Assembly (NCBI GenBank): GCA_963764235.1
Contig: CAVXRO010000007.1
Span: 1 to 64,000 of the forward strand
Reading direction: 5' to 3'
Length of the DNA: 64,000 nt
Origin: DATFVA01 sp963764235
GTDB taxonomy: Bacteria; Bacteroidota; Ignavibacteria; Ignavibacteriales; Ignavibacteriaceae
The position numbers and the translations under genes are program-made. A model generated the notes under the pieces. That model was not told the origin of the DNA, ran no database searches, and saw only the letters and a list, made by a program, of their open reading frames with translations. Each line of letters opens with the position of its first letter. The stretch's first letter is position 1. Positions 55,731 through 64,000 of this stretch are shown here, one piece after another.

Positions 55731-57438
55731 TTCGGCGGTAATATATGAAATCACTCCTTATAATTTCGTTAATAACGGTGATTTCAATGATATCATAAAT
55801 AAAATTCCCGATCTCGTCAGACTTGGAATAAATACAATCTGGATTCAGCCGGTTATGGGAACGCACAACGGCGGACAGGGTTACGATATCGTTAATTATT
55901 TTTCAGTTCGCGGAGATTACGGCAGTGCCCAGGATCTTCATAACCTGATTCAGACAGCTAAATCATATGGTATGAAAGTAATGTTTGATTTTGTACCCAA
56001 CCATTCATCCAAGTATCATCCTTATGCCCAGAATTCTATTACCTACGGGGAGGATTCACATTATTATTATTTTTACCAGAGAACGCTCGACAATGCACCA
56101 TACTCACAGTACTACAACGTCGACCCTGATGGCTTTATATATTATTTCTGGAACGAACTTGTCAATCTGAATTACGATAATCCGGAAGTGCAGAAGTGGA
56201 TTACAGAAGCCTGTAATTACTGGGTAGAAAACTACGATATAGACGGATACCGGTTCGATGCTGTTTGGGGAGTTAATGCACGCAATCCTGAATTTATGAA
56301 AAATCTTCGTCTTGCAATAAAAAGAATAAAGTCCGGATTTCTTATGCTTGCAGAAGATAAAGCAACCTGGGCTTCAACTTTTGATGAGAATTTTGATGCG
56401 GCATTTGACTGGTACCCTGAAGAAAGCTGGGTTTCACACTGGGTCTGGCAGACAGATTATAATCCAAATGCTAATCCAACTATCTTCAATTATCAGAATG
56501 AAAACCAGAGGTCTAATCTACTGCGACAGGCAATTACAAACCATGGGAATGGTTATGCCCCTGACGCTAAAATTCTGAGATTTATGGAAAACAATGATCA
56601 GTTTCATTTTATTACGCATCATGGGCTTGACAGAACAAAGATGGCAGCTGCCCTTGAATTCACACTCAACGGAATTCCATTAATGTACAACGGTCAGGAG
56701 ATAGGAGTTGAGGGTCATCCATATGAAATAGAATTTACTTTTTATCCGGGGTTCCCGATTGATCACTTTGATCCCGACCACCTCTTCCCTTATTACAAAA
56801 ACCTGATTCACTGGCGCAAAACTCTCCCTGCGCTTTATGAAGGTGATTATGATGAATTATCAGTAACCCCGAACCAGTCGGTTTTCTCCTTCCGGAGATT
56901 TACTGATGATCAGAATGTAATTACTATTCTTAATATGGGAGCATCTTCTGCTGATGCACTTGTTACCCTTCCTGTTAATGAGATGAATCTTGATTCATCA
57001 AAAACGTATTATATGACCAATCTGCTCGAAGGGGATGTAATTTCAGGAACTCCAGAAGAGCTGAGTTCAATTACAGTTCCTATGGATAATTTTAGTGCTA
57101 AAGTATTCCTGCTTGCAGATTCTGTTGTACAAGTAACAGGGCCAAGGGAGATCGCTTCAGGTAACGAAGTTCCTAAGACTTTCAGTCTTTCACAGAATTA
57201 TCCTAATCCTTTTAATCCTGAAACTAAGATTAATTACTGCCTTCCTAAATCTGGAAGGGTTGTCTTGAAGGTGTTCGATGTTCTGGGTGAAGAGATCGTA
57301 ACATTGCTAAATGCAGAACAATCTGCGGGTCAGCACTCAGTTTCCTTCAACGGAATAAACCTTGCAAGCGGAATGTATATATACAGGATCGAATTCGGAA
57401 ACAGGTCATTCACTAAAAAGATGCTCCTTCTGAGGTAA
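55721..57438 (+). CDS. Alpha-amylase, 3' part: GH13 barrel and T9SS sorting domain
   Basis: The frame is open from the shift point (AWIDSAVIYEITPYNFV) to 57438; the first ATG is at 55855 (MGTHNGGQGYDIVNYFSVRG). GH13 regions in order: VMFDFVPNHSS (I), GYRFDAVWG with the nucleophile Asp (II), FLMLAEDKATW with the acid/base Glu (III) and LRFMENNDQFHF with the third Asp (IV). A C-terminal beta-domain is followed by a T9SS type A domain (NYPNPFNPETKINYCLPKSG ... KKMLLLR). The full enzyme would be about 780 residues, secreted, and active on alpha-glucans. It stands inside the beta-glycan operon. Confidence 0.85.
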
Positions 57439-57516
57439 CATATCCTGTTACTATTCCTGCTATATAGAAGTGGTGAGTATTCAGGATATATGCTTTTAAT
57501 AACATTAAGCTGAACC

Positions 57517-58569
57517 ATGAAAATATTTATTATAGGCGGAACCGGCTTTATAAGCAGGTACATTGTTGACATATTACTTGAAAGAGGACACGAAGTAACG
57601 ATATTTACACGAGGTAAATCGCCCATACCTTTTGATAAGAGTAAAAATCTGTTTTACGAATCAGGTGACAGGAACAATAAACCCGACCTTCAGCAAGCCG
57701 CCGGCAGAAAGAATTTTGATATAGTTATAGATATGGCTGCATATACCGCGGATCAGTCAGAGGGTGCGGTGAATGTTTTTAAAGACAGGATCGGTAGATT
57801 TATACACTGCAGTACTGTATCTGTGTACATGGTTTCAAATGATGTCCGCTGTCCTGTTACAGAGGACCAGGATAAAGGCGAACTTATGCCGGATTTCCCA
57901 AGAAATCCTTTCGGAATGGATTACGGTATAAACAAAAGAAAATGTGAGGACTTATTATGGGATGCACATGATCGGAATTCATTTCCCGTAACGATGCTGC
58001 GTCCGGTGTTTGTATGCGGACCTGAGGACAGGACAAAGAGGGATTATTTCTGGATCCAGAGAATTCTTGATGGAAAACCTTTATTAGTTCCGGGCTCAGG
58101 TGATTTTGCTTTTCAGCAGGTGTACGTTAAGGATACTGCCAGAGCTTTCTGCGATGCAGCTGAAGCTGAAATTACAATCGGGGAAGCTTACAACGTGGCT
58201 TCCGAGGAAACTTATTCATTGAATGAATATTTAAAAAACATTTCACAGATATTAGATAAGAATCCTGAATTTGTTCATATCGATCAGGAAGTATTTGATG
58301 AACTCGATATAAGTTACTTTCCGGGAGCGGATGTATTTCCTTTCAATACAAGAAGAACCGCAGTATTCAGCCTGGATAAAATTAAAAAACATATCGGGTA
58401 TAAATCGACACCCTTTAGTGAATGGATGCCGCTGACGATCGACTGGTATAGAAATAAAGTGAAGGAATCGTTCGGGTACGATAGAAGAAATAAGGAACTG
58501 GAAACAGCTGCAAAATGGAAAGAAATAATGGAGACTGCAGAAAGAAATTTTAAGAATAAAACTGGATGA
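57517..58569 (+). CDS. NAD-dependent epimerase/dehydratase (extended SDR)
   Basis: The protein has 350 residues. The nucleotide-binding motif is IIGGTGFISRYIVDILLERG, followed by HCSTVSVYMV (catalytic Ser/Thr) and MDYGINKRKCEDLL with the YxxxK pair. It is cytoplasmic. Members interconvert nucleotide sugars or simple sugars. The gap before it (57439-57516) contains only a weak inverted repeat. It overlaps the next gene by four bases (ATGA). Confidence 0.88.
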   Translation: MKIFIIGGTGFISRYIVDILLERGHEVTIFTRGKSPIPFDKSKNLFYESGDRNNKPDLQQAAGRKNFDIVIDMAAYTADQSEGAVNVFKDRIGRFIHCSTVSVYMVSNDVRCPVTEDQDKGELMPDFPRNPFGMDYGINKRKCEDLLWDAHDRNSFPVTMLRPVFVCGPEDRTKRDYFWIQRILDGKPLLVPGSGDFAFQQVYVKDTARAFCDAAEAEITIGEAYNVASEETYSLNEYLKNISQILDKNPEFVHIDQEVFDELDISYFPGADVFPFNTRRTAVFSLDKIKKHIGYKSTPFSEWMPLTIDWYRNKVKESFGYDRRNKELETAAKWKEIMETAERNFKNKTG

Positions 58570-59783
58570 TAAAGATGGAAAAAATATCAAAACATCTGAT
58601 TGAAAACGAAATAGAAAAAAATAACGGAATATTAAGGCTTGCGCCTGCCTGGGTCGCAAGGAATTTCATCCCTCCGGGGAAAAGGCTTGGGCTCCCTGAA
58701 GATCGGTACAATCTCGGGGCCCGCGGCGGCATATGTGAAAGATGGATAGGTTCAACTACTCGCGCTGATAACAAGGTTAGTGTACCGGATGAAGGGTTAA
58801 GTTTCATTAAAGCTGAGAACAGTAATGAAAAAATGACGTTGAAGGAAGCTGTTGAATTATATCCTGAGATCATTATGGGTAAAGAATATGCTGGTACTCA
58901 TAAAGGGCTGAAGCGTCTCGCAAAAATATTTGATTATGAAGACAGGCTGCCGTACCACATACATCAGATGCAGCAGCATGCTTCACTGGTAGGCAGAAAT
59001 TCAAAAGATGAAGCTTACTATTTCCCTGAAGGTGTAGACCGGGGAAAGCATCCTGAAACGTTTTTTGGTGTTCATCCTCATATAGCTGAGTCGGGGAATC
59101 ATGAAGTACTGCTGCCTCACCTGGTTGATTGGAAAGACGATAAGATACTTAAACATTCGTTTGGTTATACACAGTATGCAGACGATGGTTTTCATGTGCC
59201 TTCGGGAACCTTACATGCCCCGGGGACTGCAATGACCATAGAACTGCAGGAGGATTCGGATGTGTTCGCGATGATGCAGGCCCGGGTTGGTGATACTTTT
59301 ATTTCCAAAGATCTTCTTTGGAAAGATGTCAGGAAGGAAGACCGGGAGAAATATGGTGAACGAATTATATTGGATATGATCAACTGGGAAACCAGCGGTG
59401 ATCCTGAATTCTTTAAAAACAGGCATACTCCTCCGCTGCTCATTAAAGGAACAAAAACCGGATCCGGTGAGGAACACTGGATATTTTATAATACAAACAA
59501 GTTCAGCGGCAAAAAGCTGATCGTTCATCCCGGGGGCAGGTTTACCAGCAGAGATAACGGAGTGTATAATATTCTTGTATGGCAGGGTAAGGGAAAGTTC
59601 GGTGAACTTGAAATAGCAGCCAGGAATACATCCTCCGGGAAATACGACCTCGATGAACTTCTCGTCTGTCATGACCGTGCTATCAGAGGGGTAGATATAG
59701 TTAATGACAGTAAGCAAGATCTTATCATATATAAATTCTTCGGACCGGATGTAAATCCTGATGTCCCGATGCTTTCAATCTAA
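58566..59783 (+). CDS. Class I mannose-6-phosphate-isomerase-like cupin
   Basis: The protein has 405 residues with two cupin modules. Metal-site residues are visible in RLPYHIHQMQQHA, GKHPETFFGVHPH and HVPSGTLHAPGTAMTIELQE, in the order used by phosphomannose isomerases (two His, Glu, His). It overlaps the epimerase stop by four bases. It probably isomerises an aldose released in the cell, with or without phosphate. The usual manA length is somewhat less and the surrounding sequence differs, so the substrate may not be mannose-6-phosphate. Confidence 0.7.
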   Translation: MIKMEKISKHLIENEIEKNNGILRLAPAWVARNFIPPGKRLGLPEDRYNLGARGGICERWIGSTTRADNKVSVPDEGLSFIKAENSNEKMTLKEAVELYPEIIMGKEYAGTHKGLKRLAKIFDYEDRLPYHIHQMQQHASLVGRNSKDEAYYFPEGVDRGKHPETFFGVHPHIAESGNHEVLLPHLVDWKDDKILKHSFGYTQYADDGFHVPSGTLHAPGTAMTIELQEDSDVFAMMQARVGDTFISKDLLWKDVRKEDREKYGERIILDMINWETSGDPEFFKNRHTPPLLIKGTKTGSGEEHWIFYNTNKFSGKKLIVHPGGRFTSRDNGVYNILVWQGKGKFGELEIAARNTSSGKYDLDELLVCHDRAIRGVDIVNDSKQDLIIYKFFGPDVNPDVPMLSI

Positions 59784-59799
59784 TAATCTTCAAAACAAA

Positions 59800-61179
59800 A
59801 TGAATTCTGATCGATTAATTATAGATAATCCCGATACTCTTTTATTCGGTAAATCTCCGAGACCTGTGAAACTAAAGAGAGGTTTTGAAATTGGATCCGG
59901 TGAAGTATACCCGGAAATAAACTTTACACTCCCTCAAATGATCATAGACGAATCTAACTGGAATGAGATAAGAGATATTTACAGGGAAATAATAATAGAA
60001 GTATGCAAAAGAGCTTCAGATTTATATGCTCCTGCCCTGGTAGTAGAATTTGAACTTCTACCGCCAATGACTATAAATCCCGGATGGGGGGCAGAGATAA
60101 CGGAAATTCTAACTGAAGTTCTTGAAAATTTCTATCAGAAATATGGTTTGAAATCTGCTCTTCGTGCAACGCCTGTCGACATAAGGGACAGCGATCGCCC
60201 TCCACTGATGAGGAGCGGGGAAATGGCGGAAAAAATGTTTCGTTCATTTGAACTTTGTGCTGCAGCAGGTGCCGATATTTTATCTATAGAATCAACAGGC
60301 GGGAAGGAAGTCCATGATGAAGCATTAGTTAATGCCGACCTGCAGGGAATTGTGTTTGCACTGGGTGTACTTGCAGTAAAAGATATGGATTATCTCTGGG
60401 AGAGAATTGTAAAGATCTCTGATAAATATGGAGTCATCCCAGGTGGTGATACAGCATGCGGATTTGCGAATACGGCAATGGTGCTTGCTGATAAAGGAAT
60501 GATTCCTAAAATACTCGCCGCCGTGGTTCGCACCGCGTCTGTGGCAAGAAGCCTGCAGGCTTACCGTAAGGGGGCCCGGGGGCCCAGTAAGGATTGTGCA
60601 TATGAGGGCCCTTTCATTAAGGCGATGACTGGTGTCCCAATTTCTATGGAGGGTAAATCAAGCGCCTGCGCTCACCTCAGCTGTCTGGGGAATATTTCCT
60701 CAGCATACGCGGATCTATGGAGTAATGAATCTGTTCAAAATATCAAGCTGTTAAGCACGTATGCGCCTGTTGTTTCTGTTGAACAGCTGATATTTGACTG
60801 CAGACTCATGAACCTTGCTCTGAAGGATAGTGCTGATTCATCATTAAAATTCCGTAACTGGATGATTGCAAGTGATGCATATCTTGACCCGCAGGCATAT
60901 ATCTTCAAACCTGAACATGTCATCGGTTTGTCAGGAAAAATGATTGGGACGGAAACGCCTTATAAAATGGTGCTTGCGGCCGTGAGTGGAACTCTGGAGA
61001 TATTAAGGAAGGCAATTGATGACGGAGAGCTTAAAGTAAACAGTATGGAAAAAAGGTGGCTGGATCTTTTAACTATGCAGAACGAAACAATACCGGAAGA
61101 TGAAAAAAGTCTTTCTGAACTTATGTCAGCAGGCACCTACGCTGAAAAATATCTTCCATCGGAATACGGATTAAAATAA
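59800..61179 (+). CDS. mtaB: Methanol:corrinoid methyltransferase MtaB homologue
   Basis: The protein has 459 residues from the ATG at 59800; an earlier ATG at 59761 lies inside the preceding gene. Counted from this start, the zinc ligands known for archaeal MtaB (Glu164, Cys220, Cys269) fall at E164 (LSIESTGGKE), C220 (GGDTACGFANTAMVL) and C266 (SKDCAYEGPF). VYPEINFTLPQM and SMEGKSSACAHLSCLGNI are also MtaB hallmarks. MtaB breaks the C-O bond of methanol and puts the methyl group on the cobalt of MtaC. In this operon the substrate could be methanol or a methoxy group on a sugar. It is followed 52 bases later by the corrinoid protein gene. Confidence 0.9.
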   Translation: MNSDRLIIDNPDTLLFGKSPRPVKLKRGFEIGSGEVYPEINFTLPQMIIDESNWNEIRDIYREIIIEVCKRASDLYAPALVVEFELLPPMTINPGWGAEITEILTEVLENFYQKYGLKSALRATPVDIRDSDRPPLMRSGEMAEKMFRSFELCAAAGADILSIESTGGKEVHDEALVNADLQGIVFALGVLAVKDMDYLWERIVKISDKYGVIPGGDTACGFANTAMVLADKGMIPKILAAVVRTASVARSLQAYRKGARGPSKDCAYEGPFIKAMTGVPISMEGKSSACAHLSCLGNISSAYADLWSNESVQNIKLLSTYAPVVSVEQLIFDCRLMNLALKDSADSSLKFRNWMIASDAYLDPQAYIFKPEHVIGLSGKMIGTETPYKMVLAAVSGTLEILRKAIDDGELKVNSMEKRWLDLLTMQNETIPEDEKSLSELMSAGTYAEKYLPSEYGLK

Positions 61180-61231
61180 AGTATACATTGAAAATAAAAA
61201 AGTCAGCTGTATAAATATTCGGAGGAAATAA

Positions 61232-61906
61232 ATGAGTCTTATTGATGAAATAAAAGAGAATGTAGTACGCGGTCATATTGATGTGAATGCCAAGTACCCA
61301 CCTGATTTAAAAGATAAGCCCGGAGTAAAAGACCTGGTTCAGAAGGCTGTAGATGAAGAAGTACCTGTTTCTTCAATATTAAAAGAAGGATTGATATCAG
61401 GAATGGAAGTGGTGGGGAAGAAATTTTCAGATGGTGAGTATTTTGTTCCGGATATGCTTCTGTCCGCACAGGCGATGAAGTCGGGTATGCAGATACTTGA
61501 GCCGTTACTGAAGGGTGATGATGCTAAAAAACTGGGATTAGTTATTCTCGGCACTGTAAAAGGCGATATGCATGATATCGGGAAAAACCTTGTAAGAATG
61601 ATGCTTGAAGGAGGAGGATTTGAAGTAATAGATCTTGGCATAAACACACCGCCGGAAAAATTTGTTGAAAAAGCAAGGGAGCATCCCGGCGCGGTAATAG
61701 GTATGTCGGCTTTATTAACTACCACAATGGAAAATATGAGAATTTCAATCAGGGCTTTGCGAGATAACAGACTGGATAATAAAGTAATTATCGGGGGTGC
61801 GGCTGCCAGTCAGAGATTTGCAGATGATATTAAAGCCGATGGTTTTACCCGTGATGCCGCTCAGTCGGTTTCGCTGGTTAAAAAGTTAATGGGTATTGTA
61901 GTTTAG
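61232..61906 (+). CDS. mtaC: Corrinoid protein MtaC-like (B12-binding)
   Basis: The protein has 224 residues. An N-terminal helical cap (about 30-95: VPVSSILKEGLISGMEVVGK, SDGEYFVPDMLLSAQAM) is followed by a B12-binding Rossmann domain with the DxHxxG motif at D112-H114-G117 (GDMHDIGKNL) and the SxL/GG motifs MSALLTTTM and IGGAAAS. H114 would replace the lower ligand of cobalt. It carries the methyl group between MtaB and the UroD-fold methyltransferase. GGAGGA lies just before the start. Confidence 0.93.
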   Translation: MSLIDEIKENVVRGHIDVNAKYPPDLKDKPGVKDLVQKAVDEEVPVSSILKEGLISGMEVVGKKFSDGEYFVPDMLLSAQAMKSGMQILEPLLKGDDAKKLGLVILGTVKGDMHDIGKNLVRMMLEGGGFEVIDLGINTPPEKFVEKAREHPGAVIGMSALLTTTMENMRISIRALRDNRLDNKVIIGGAAASQRFADDIKADGFTRDAAQSVSLVKKLMGIVV

Positions 61907-61931
61907 GTAAGTCAAACAACACAGGGAAAAA

Positions 61932-62978
61932 ATGAATTACAGACTGCTTGGAAACTCCGGACTTAAGGTTTCCGAAATATGTTTCGGTGTGATGACATTT
62001 ACCGGGGAAAAAGGATGGACTCACCTTGGGACCCAGACACAAAAAGATGCCGACTTCCTTACGGGACTAGCGATCGATAACGGAGTTAATTTTTTCGATA
62101 CTGCTGATGTATACTCGAATGGTATCTCCGAGTCGATGCTCGGAAAAGCCCTTGGTTCAAAGAGAAAGGATGTAATAATTGCCACTAAAGGTGAAGGCCA
62201 TATGTGGGATGGACCCAACGGGGATGGTCATTCCAGGGCTCATCTTATTCGTGCCTGTGAAGAAAGTCTGAAGAGATTAAAAACGGATTATATCGACCTG
62301 TACCAGGTGCATTCTTTCGACTTTACAACTCCTCTTGAGGAAACAATGGAGGTTCTGGATATCCTCGTAAAATCCGGGAAAGTCCGGTATACCGGCATAT
62401 CAAATTTCTTCGCATGGCAGGTAATGAAAATGCAGGCAATCGCGGAAAAGAATAACCTTACAAAGCTCACCAGCCTTCAGGCATACTATTCTATAGTCGG
62501 AAGAGACCTTGAGTATGAGCATGTACCTGCATGCATTGATCAGGGAATGGGTATTGTTGTATGGAGTCCCCTGCACGGAGGAATACTTACCGGAAAGTAC
62601 AGGAACAGAAAGAAATGGCCGGAAGATACAAGACTTAAAGGTCCCGGACAGCATCTTCCTTATAATGTGGAAAAGGGCGAGTTGATACTTGATAAAGTGG
62701 AGAAAATAGCTCAGAAAAGAAAAGTGACTATGAGCCAGGCGGCGCTGAACTATGCTCTGAGCAAACCAGGAATAACTTCCGTAATTATAGGTGCCAGGAA
62801 TAAGAACCAGCTCCTTGATAACATTTCTGCCGGCGGCTGGAAATTGAATGCGCAAGAGATGAAAGAACTTGATGACATAAGTATGCCTGACAGGATCTAT
62901 CCATACTGGTATTTTGATATATTTAAAAAAGACAGAATGGAGAATTATTTCAGGAATATGTCCAGGAAGGAGAATTAA
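61932..62978 (+). CDS. Aldo/keto reductase
   Basis: The protein has 348 residues. The tetrad is FFDTADVYSNGISES (Asp, Tyr), IIATKGEGHMW (Lys) and YQVHSFDFT (His); the NADP-binding end is SVIIGARNKNQLLDN. It resembles the potassium-channel beta-subunit/YhdN-type AKR branch. It is 25 bases after the corrinoid protein gene and two bases before another AKR. Confidence 0.9.
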   Translation: MNYRLLGNSGLKVSEICFGVMTFTGEKGWTHLGTQTQKDADFLTGLAIDNGVNFFDTADVYSNGISESMLGKALGSKRKDVIIATKGEGHMWDGPNGDGHSRAHLIRACEESLKRLKTDYIDLYQVHSFDFTTPLEETMEVLDILVKSGKVRYTGISNFFAWQVMKMQAIAEKNNLTKLTSLQAYYSIVGRDLEYEHVPACIDQGMGIVVWSPLHGGILTGKYRNRKKWPEDTRLKGPGQHLPYNVEKGELILDKVEKIAQKRKVTMSQAALNYALSKPGITSVIIGARNKNQLLDNISAGGWKLNAQEMKELDDISMPDRIYPYWYFDIFKKDRMENYFRNMSRKEN

Positions 62979-62979
62979 G

Positions 62980-63987
62980 ATGGAATATAGAAATCTTGGA
63001 AGAACCGGTGTTAAAGTCAGCAGCCTCTGTCTTGGCTGTATGATGTTTGGAAGAAGAGCAGATGAGGAACTTTCGGCAAAGATAGTTGATAAAGCAATAG
63101 ATTCCGGAATAAATTTTATCGATACGGCTAATGTGTATCAGCGCGGTATCAGCGAGGAATTTACAGGTAAAGCCCTTAAGAAAAACGGAAAACGTCACCA
63201 GGTTGTGCTGGCCACAAAGGTACACGGTAAGATGGATGACGATGATCCTAATGCAATGGGAAACAGCAGGAGACATATAATTGAACAATGCGAAGCATCC
63301 CTGAAACGGCTGCAGACTGATCATATAGATCTATACCAGATACATCGTCCCCAGTCGTATATTCCGATTGACGAGACTTTAAGAGCTCTCGACGATCTGA
63401 TAAGAGCCGGTAAAGTCCGGTACATTGGTACAAGTACTTTCGGGGCCTGGCAGGTAATTGAATCTTTATGGATATCTAAAGAACTTGGATTAAACAGGTT
63501 TGTTTCTGAACAGCCCCCATATCATATCCTCGAAAGGAGAATTGAAAGGGAATTAATCCCTGCTGCACAAAACTACGGACTGGCAATATTACCCTGGTCG
63601 CCTCTTGCCGGAGGCTTTTTGACGGGCAAATACCAAAGAAACGAAGAACGGCCCCCGGGGACCAGGTTTAAGGAAGACCAGTACTGGAGTACAAGAAATT
63701 TCTCAAGTAAAGCTTTTGACGTATTGGACGTCGTAAGAAAATTGGCTGATGAAAAAGGGTGTACTCCCTCACAACTGAGCCTGGCATGGGTGATTCAGAA
63801 GCCTGCGGTAACAAGCGCGATAATAGGACCAAGAAACATTGAACGGCTTGAGGATAACATTAAAGGGGCAGAAGTTAAACTTGATGAGAAGGATAATGAA
63901 CGAATTGATGAAGTCTGCCGACCGGGAGAATTCGTATTATCATTCTATGAAGCAGATTTTGGTCCTTATAAGTACAACTGGCATTAG
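62980..63987 (+). CDS. Aldo/keto reductase
   Basis: The protein has 335 residues from the ATG at 62980, chosen because AGGAAGGAGA lies upstream; the frame extends to 62914 but that part overlaps the previous gene. The tetrad is FIDTANVYQRGISEE (Asp, Tyr), VVLATKVHGKM (Lys) and YQIHRPQSY (His); the cofactor end is SAIIGPRNIERLEDN. It and the preceding AKR are paralogues that probably reduce or oxidise related sugar aldehydes. It is the last gene in the window. Confidence 0.9.
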   Translation: MEYRNLGRTGVKVSSLCLGCMMFGRRADEELSAKIVDKAIDSGINFIDTANVYQRGISEEFTGKALKKNGKRHQVVLATKVHGKMDDDDPNAMGNSRRHIIEQCEASLKRLQTDHIDLYQIHRPQSYIPIDETLRALDDLIRAGKVRYIGTSTFGAWQVIESLWISKELGLNRFVSEQPPYHILERRIERELIPAAQNYGLAILPWSPLAGGFLTGKYQRNEERPPGTRFKEDQYWSTRNFSSKAFDVLDVVRKLADEKGCTPSQLSLAWVIQKPAVTSAIIGPRNIERLEDNIKGAEVKLDEKDNERIDEVCRPGEFVLSFYEADFGPYKYNWH

Positions 63988-64000
63988 TAATCATCAGGGA

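Noticed and set aside
57441..57488. ATATCCTG ... CAGGATAT inverted repeat after the amylase gene
   Set aside because: The 8-bp arms are about 33 bases apart with no T-run, too weak to call a terminator.
1..64000. CRISPR arrays, rRNA or intact tRNA genes
   Set aside because: I saw no regularly spaced direct repeats and no rRNA or intact tRNA sequence by reading the window. A covariance-model scan was not possible.

Overview
The window reads as a chromosomal segment from a member of the FCB superphylum, most likely Ignavibacteriota/Ignavibacteria or a close relative. Several secreted proteins end in a type IX secretion (T9SS) sorting domain with the xxYPNPFNPxT signature that is very common in that lineage. 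PorV-like, FadL-like, GWxTD and TonB-receptor proteins sit beside them. Base composition is moderately AT-rich. This placement is an inference from protein style; no rRNA or marker gene is present.

Layout. 1-2318 is an island edge: the tail of an unknown gene, a decayed tyrosine integrase, tandem 11-bp repeats and a tRNA/tmRNA-3'-end-like sequence that could be an attachment site. 2319-8660 holds two T9SS cargo proteins (one a 5'-nucleotidase), a DUF3224 protein and small secreted unknowns, one carrying an in-frame stop. 8862-12289 is a TrmB-type regulator with a perfect palindrome upstream, followed by a BNR/YCF48-type beta-propeller T9SS protein. 12304-12594 is a relic gene. From 12804 to the right edge every intact gene is on the plus strand and the theme is carbohydrate use: GH92 alpha-mannosidase, LacI regulator, binding-protein-dependent sugar ABC importer (no ATPase gene), GWxTD protein, lipoprotein, FadL-type porin, a CBM9-like T9SS protein with a near-perfect internal 774-bp duplication, a zinc dehydrogenase, a TonB-dependent receptor with a secreted partner and a PorV-like protein.

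32547-63987 is a tightly packed run of about 21 genes that looks like one or a few operons. It contains a GH106-like glycosidase, ribokinase, RbsD, three aldo/keto reductases, a clan GH-A glycosidase, an AllA-like cupin, a DUF6259-like protein, a Gfo/Idh/MocA oxidoreductase, a TIM-barrel sugar isomerase, a GH42 beta-galactosidase, an MFS transporter, four consecutive divergent GH10-like proteins (two with Tat signals), a GH13 amylase (frameshifted), an NAD-dependent epimerase and a mannose-6-phosphate-isomerase-like cupin.

The most striking feature is that this glycoside cluster also encodes all three parts of a corrinoid methyltransferase system: an MtaA-like UroD-fold protein directly after the GH10 quartet, an MtaB homologue that keeps the zinc ligands, and an MtaC-type corrinoid protein. 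The inference is that methyl groups, as methanol or as O-methyl substituents on sugars, are taken from the polysaccharide or its breakdown products by cobalamin chemistry while the sugars are hydrolysed, isomerised and reduced.

Several genes are broken by short insertions (integrase, CBM9-like protein, amylase) and one by an in-frame stop. Whether these are real lesions or consensus errors must be settled from reads.
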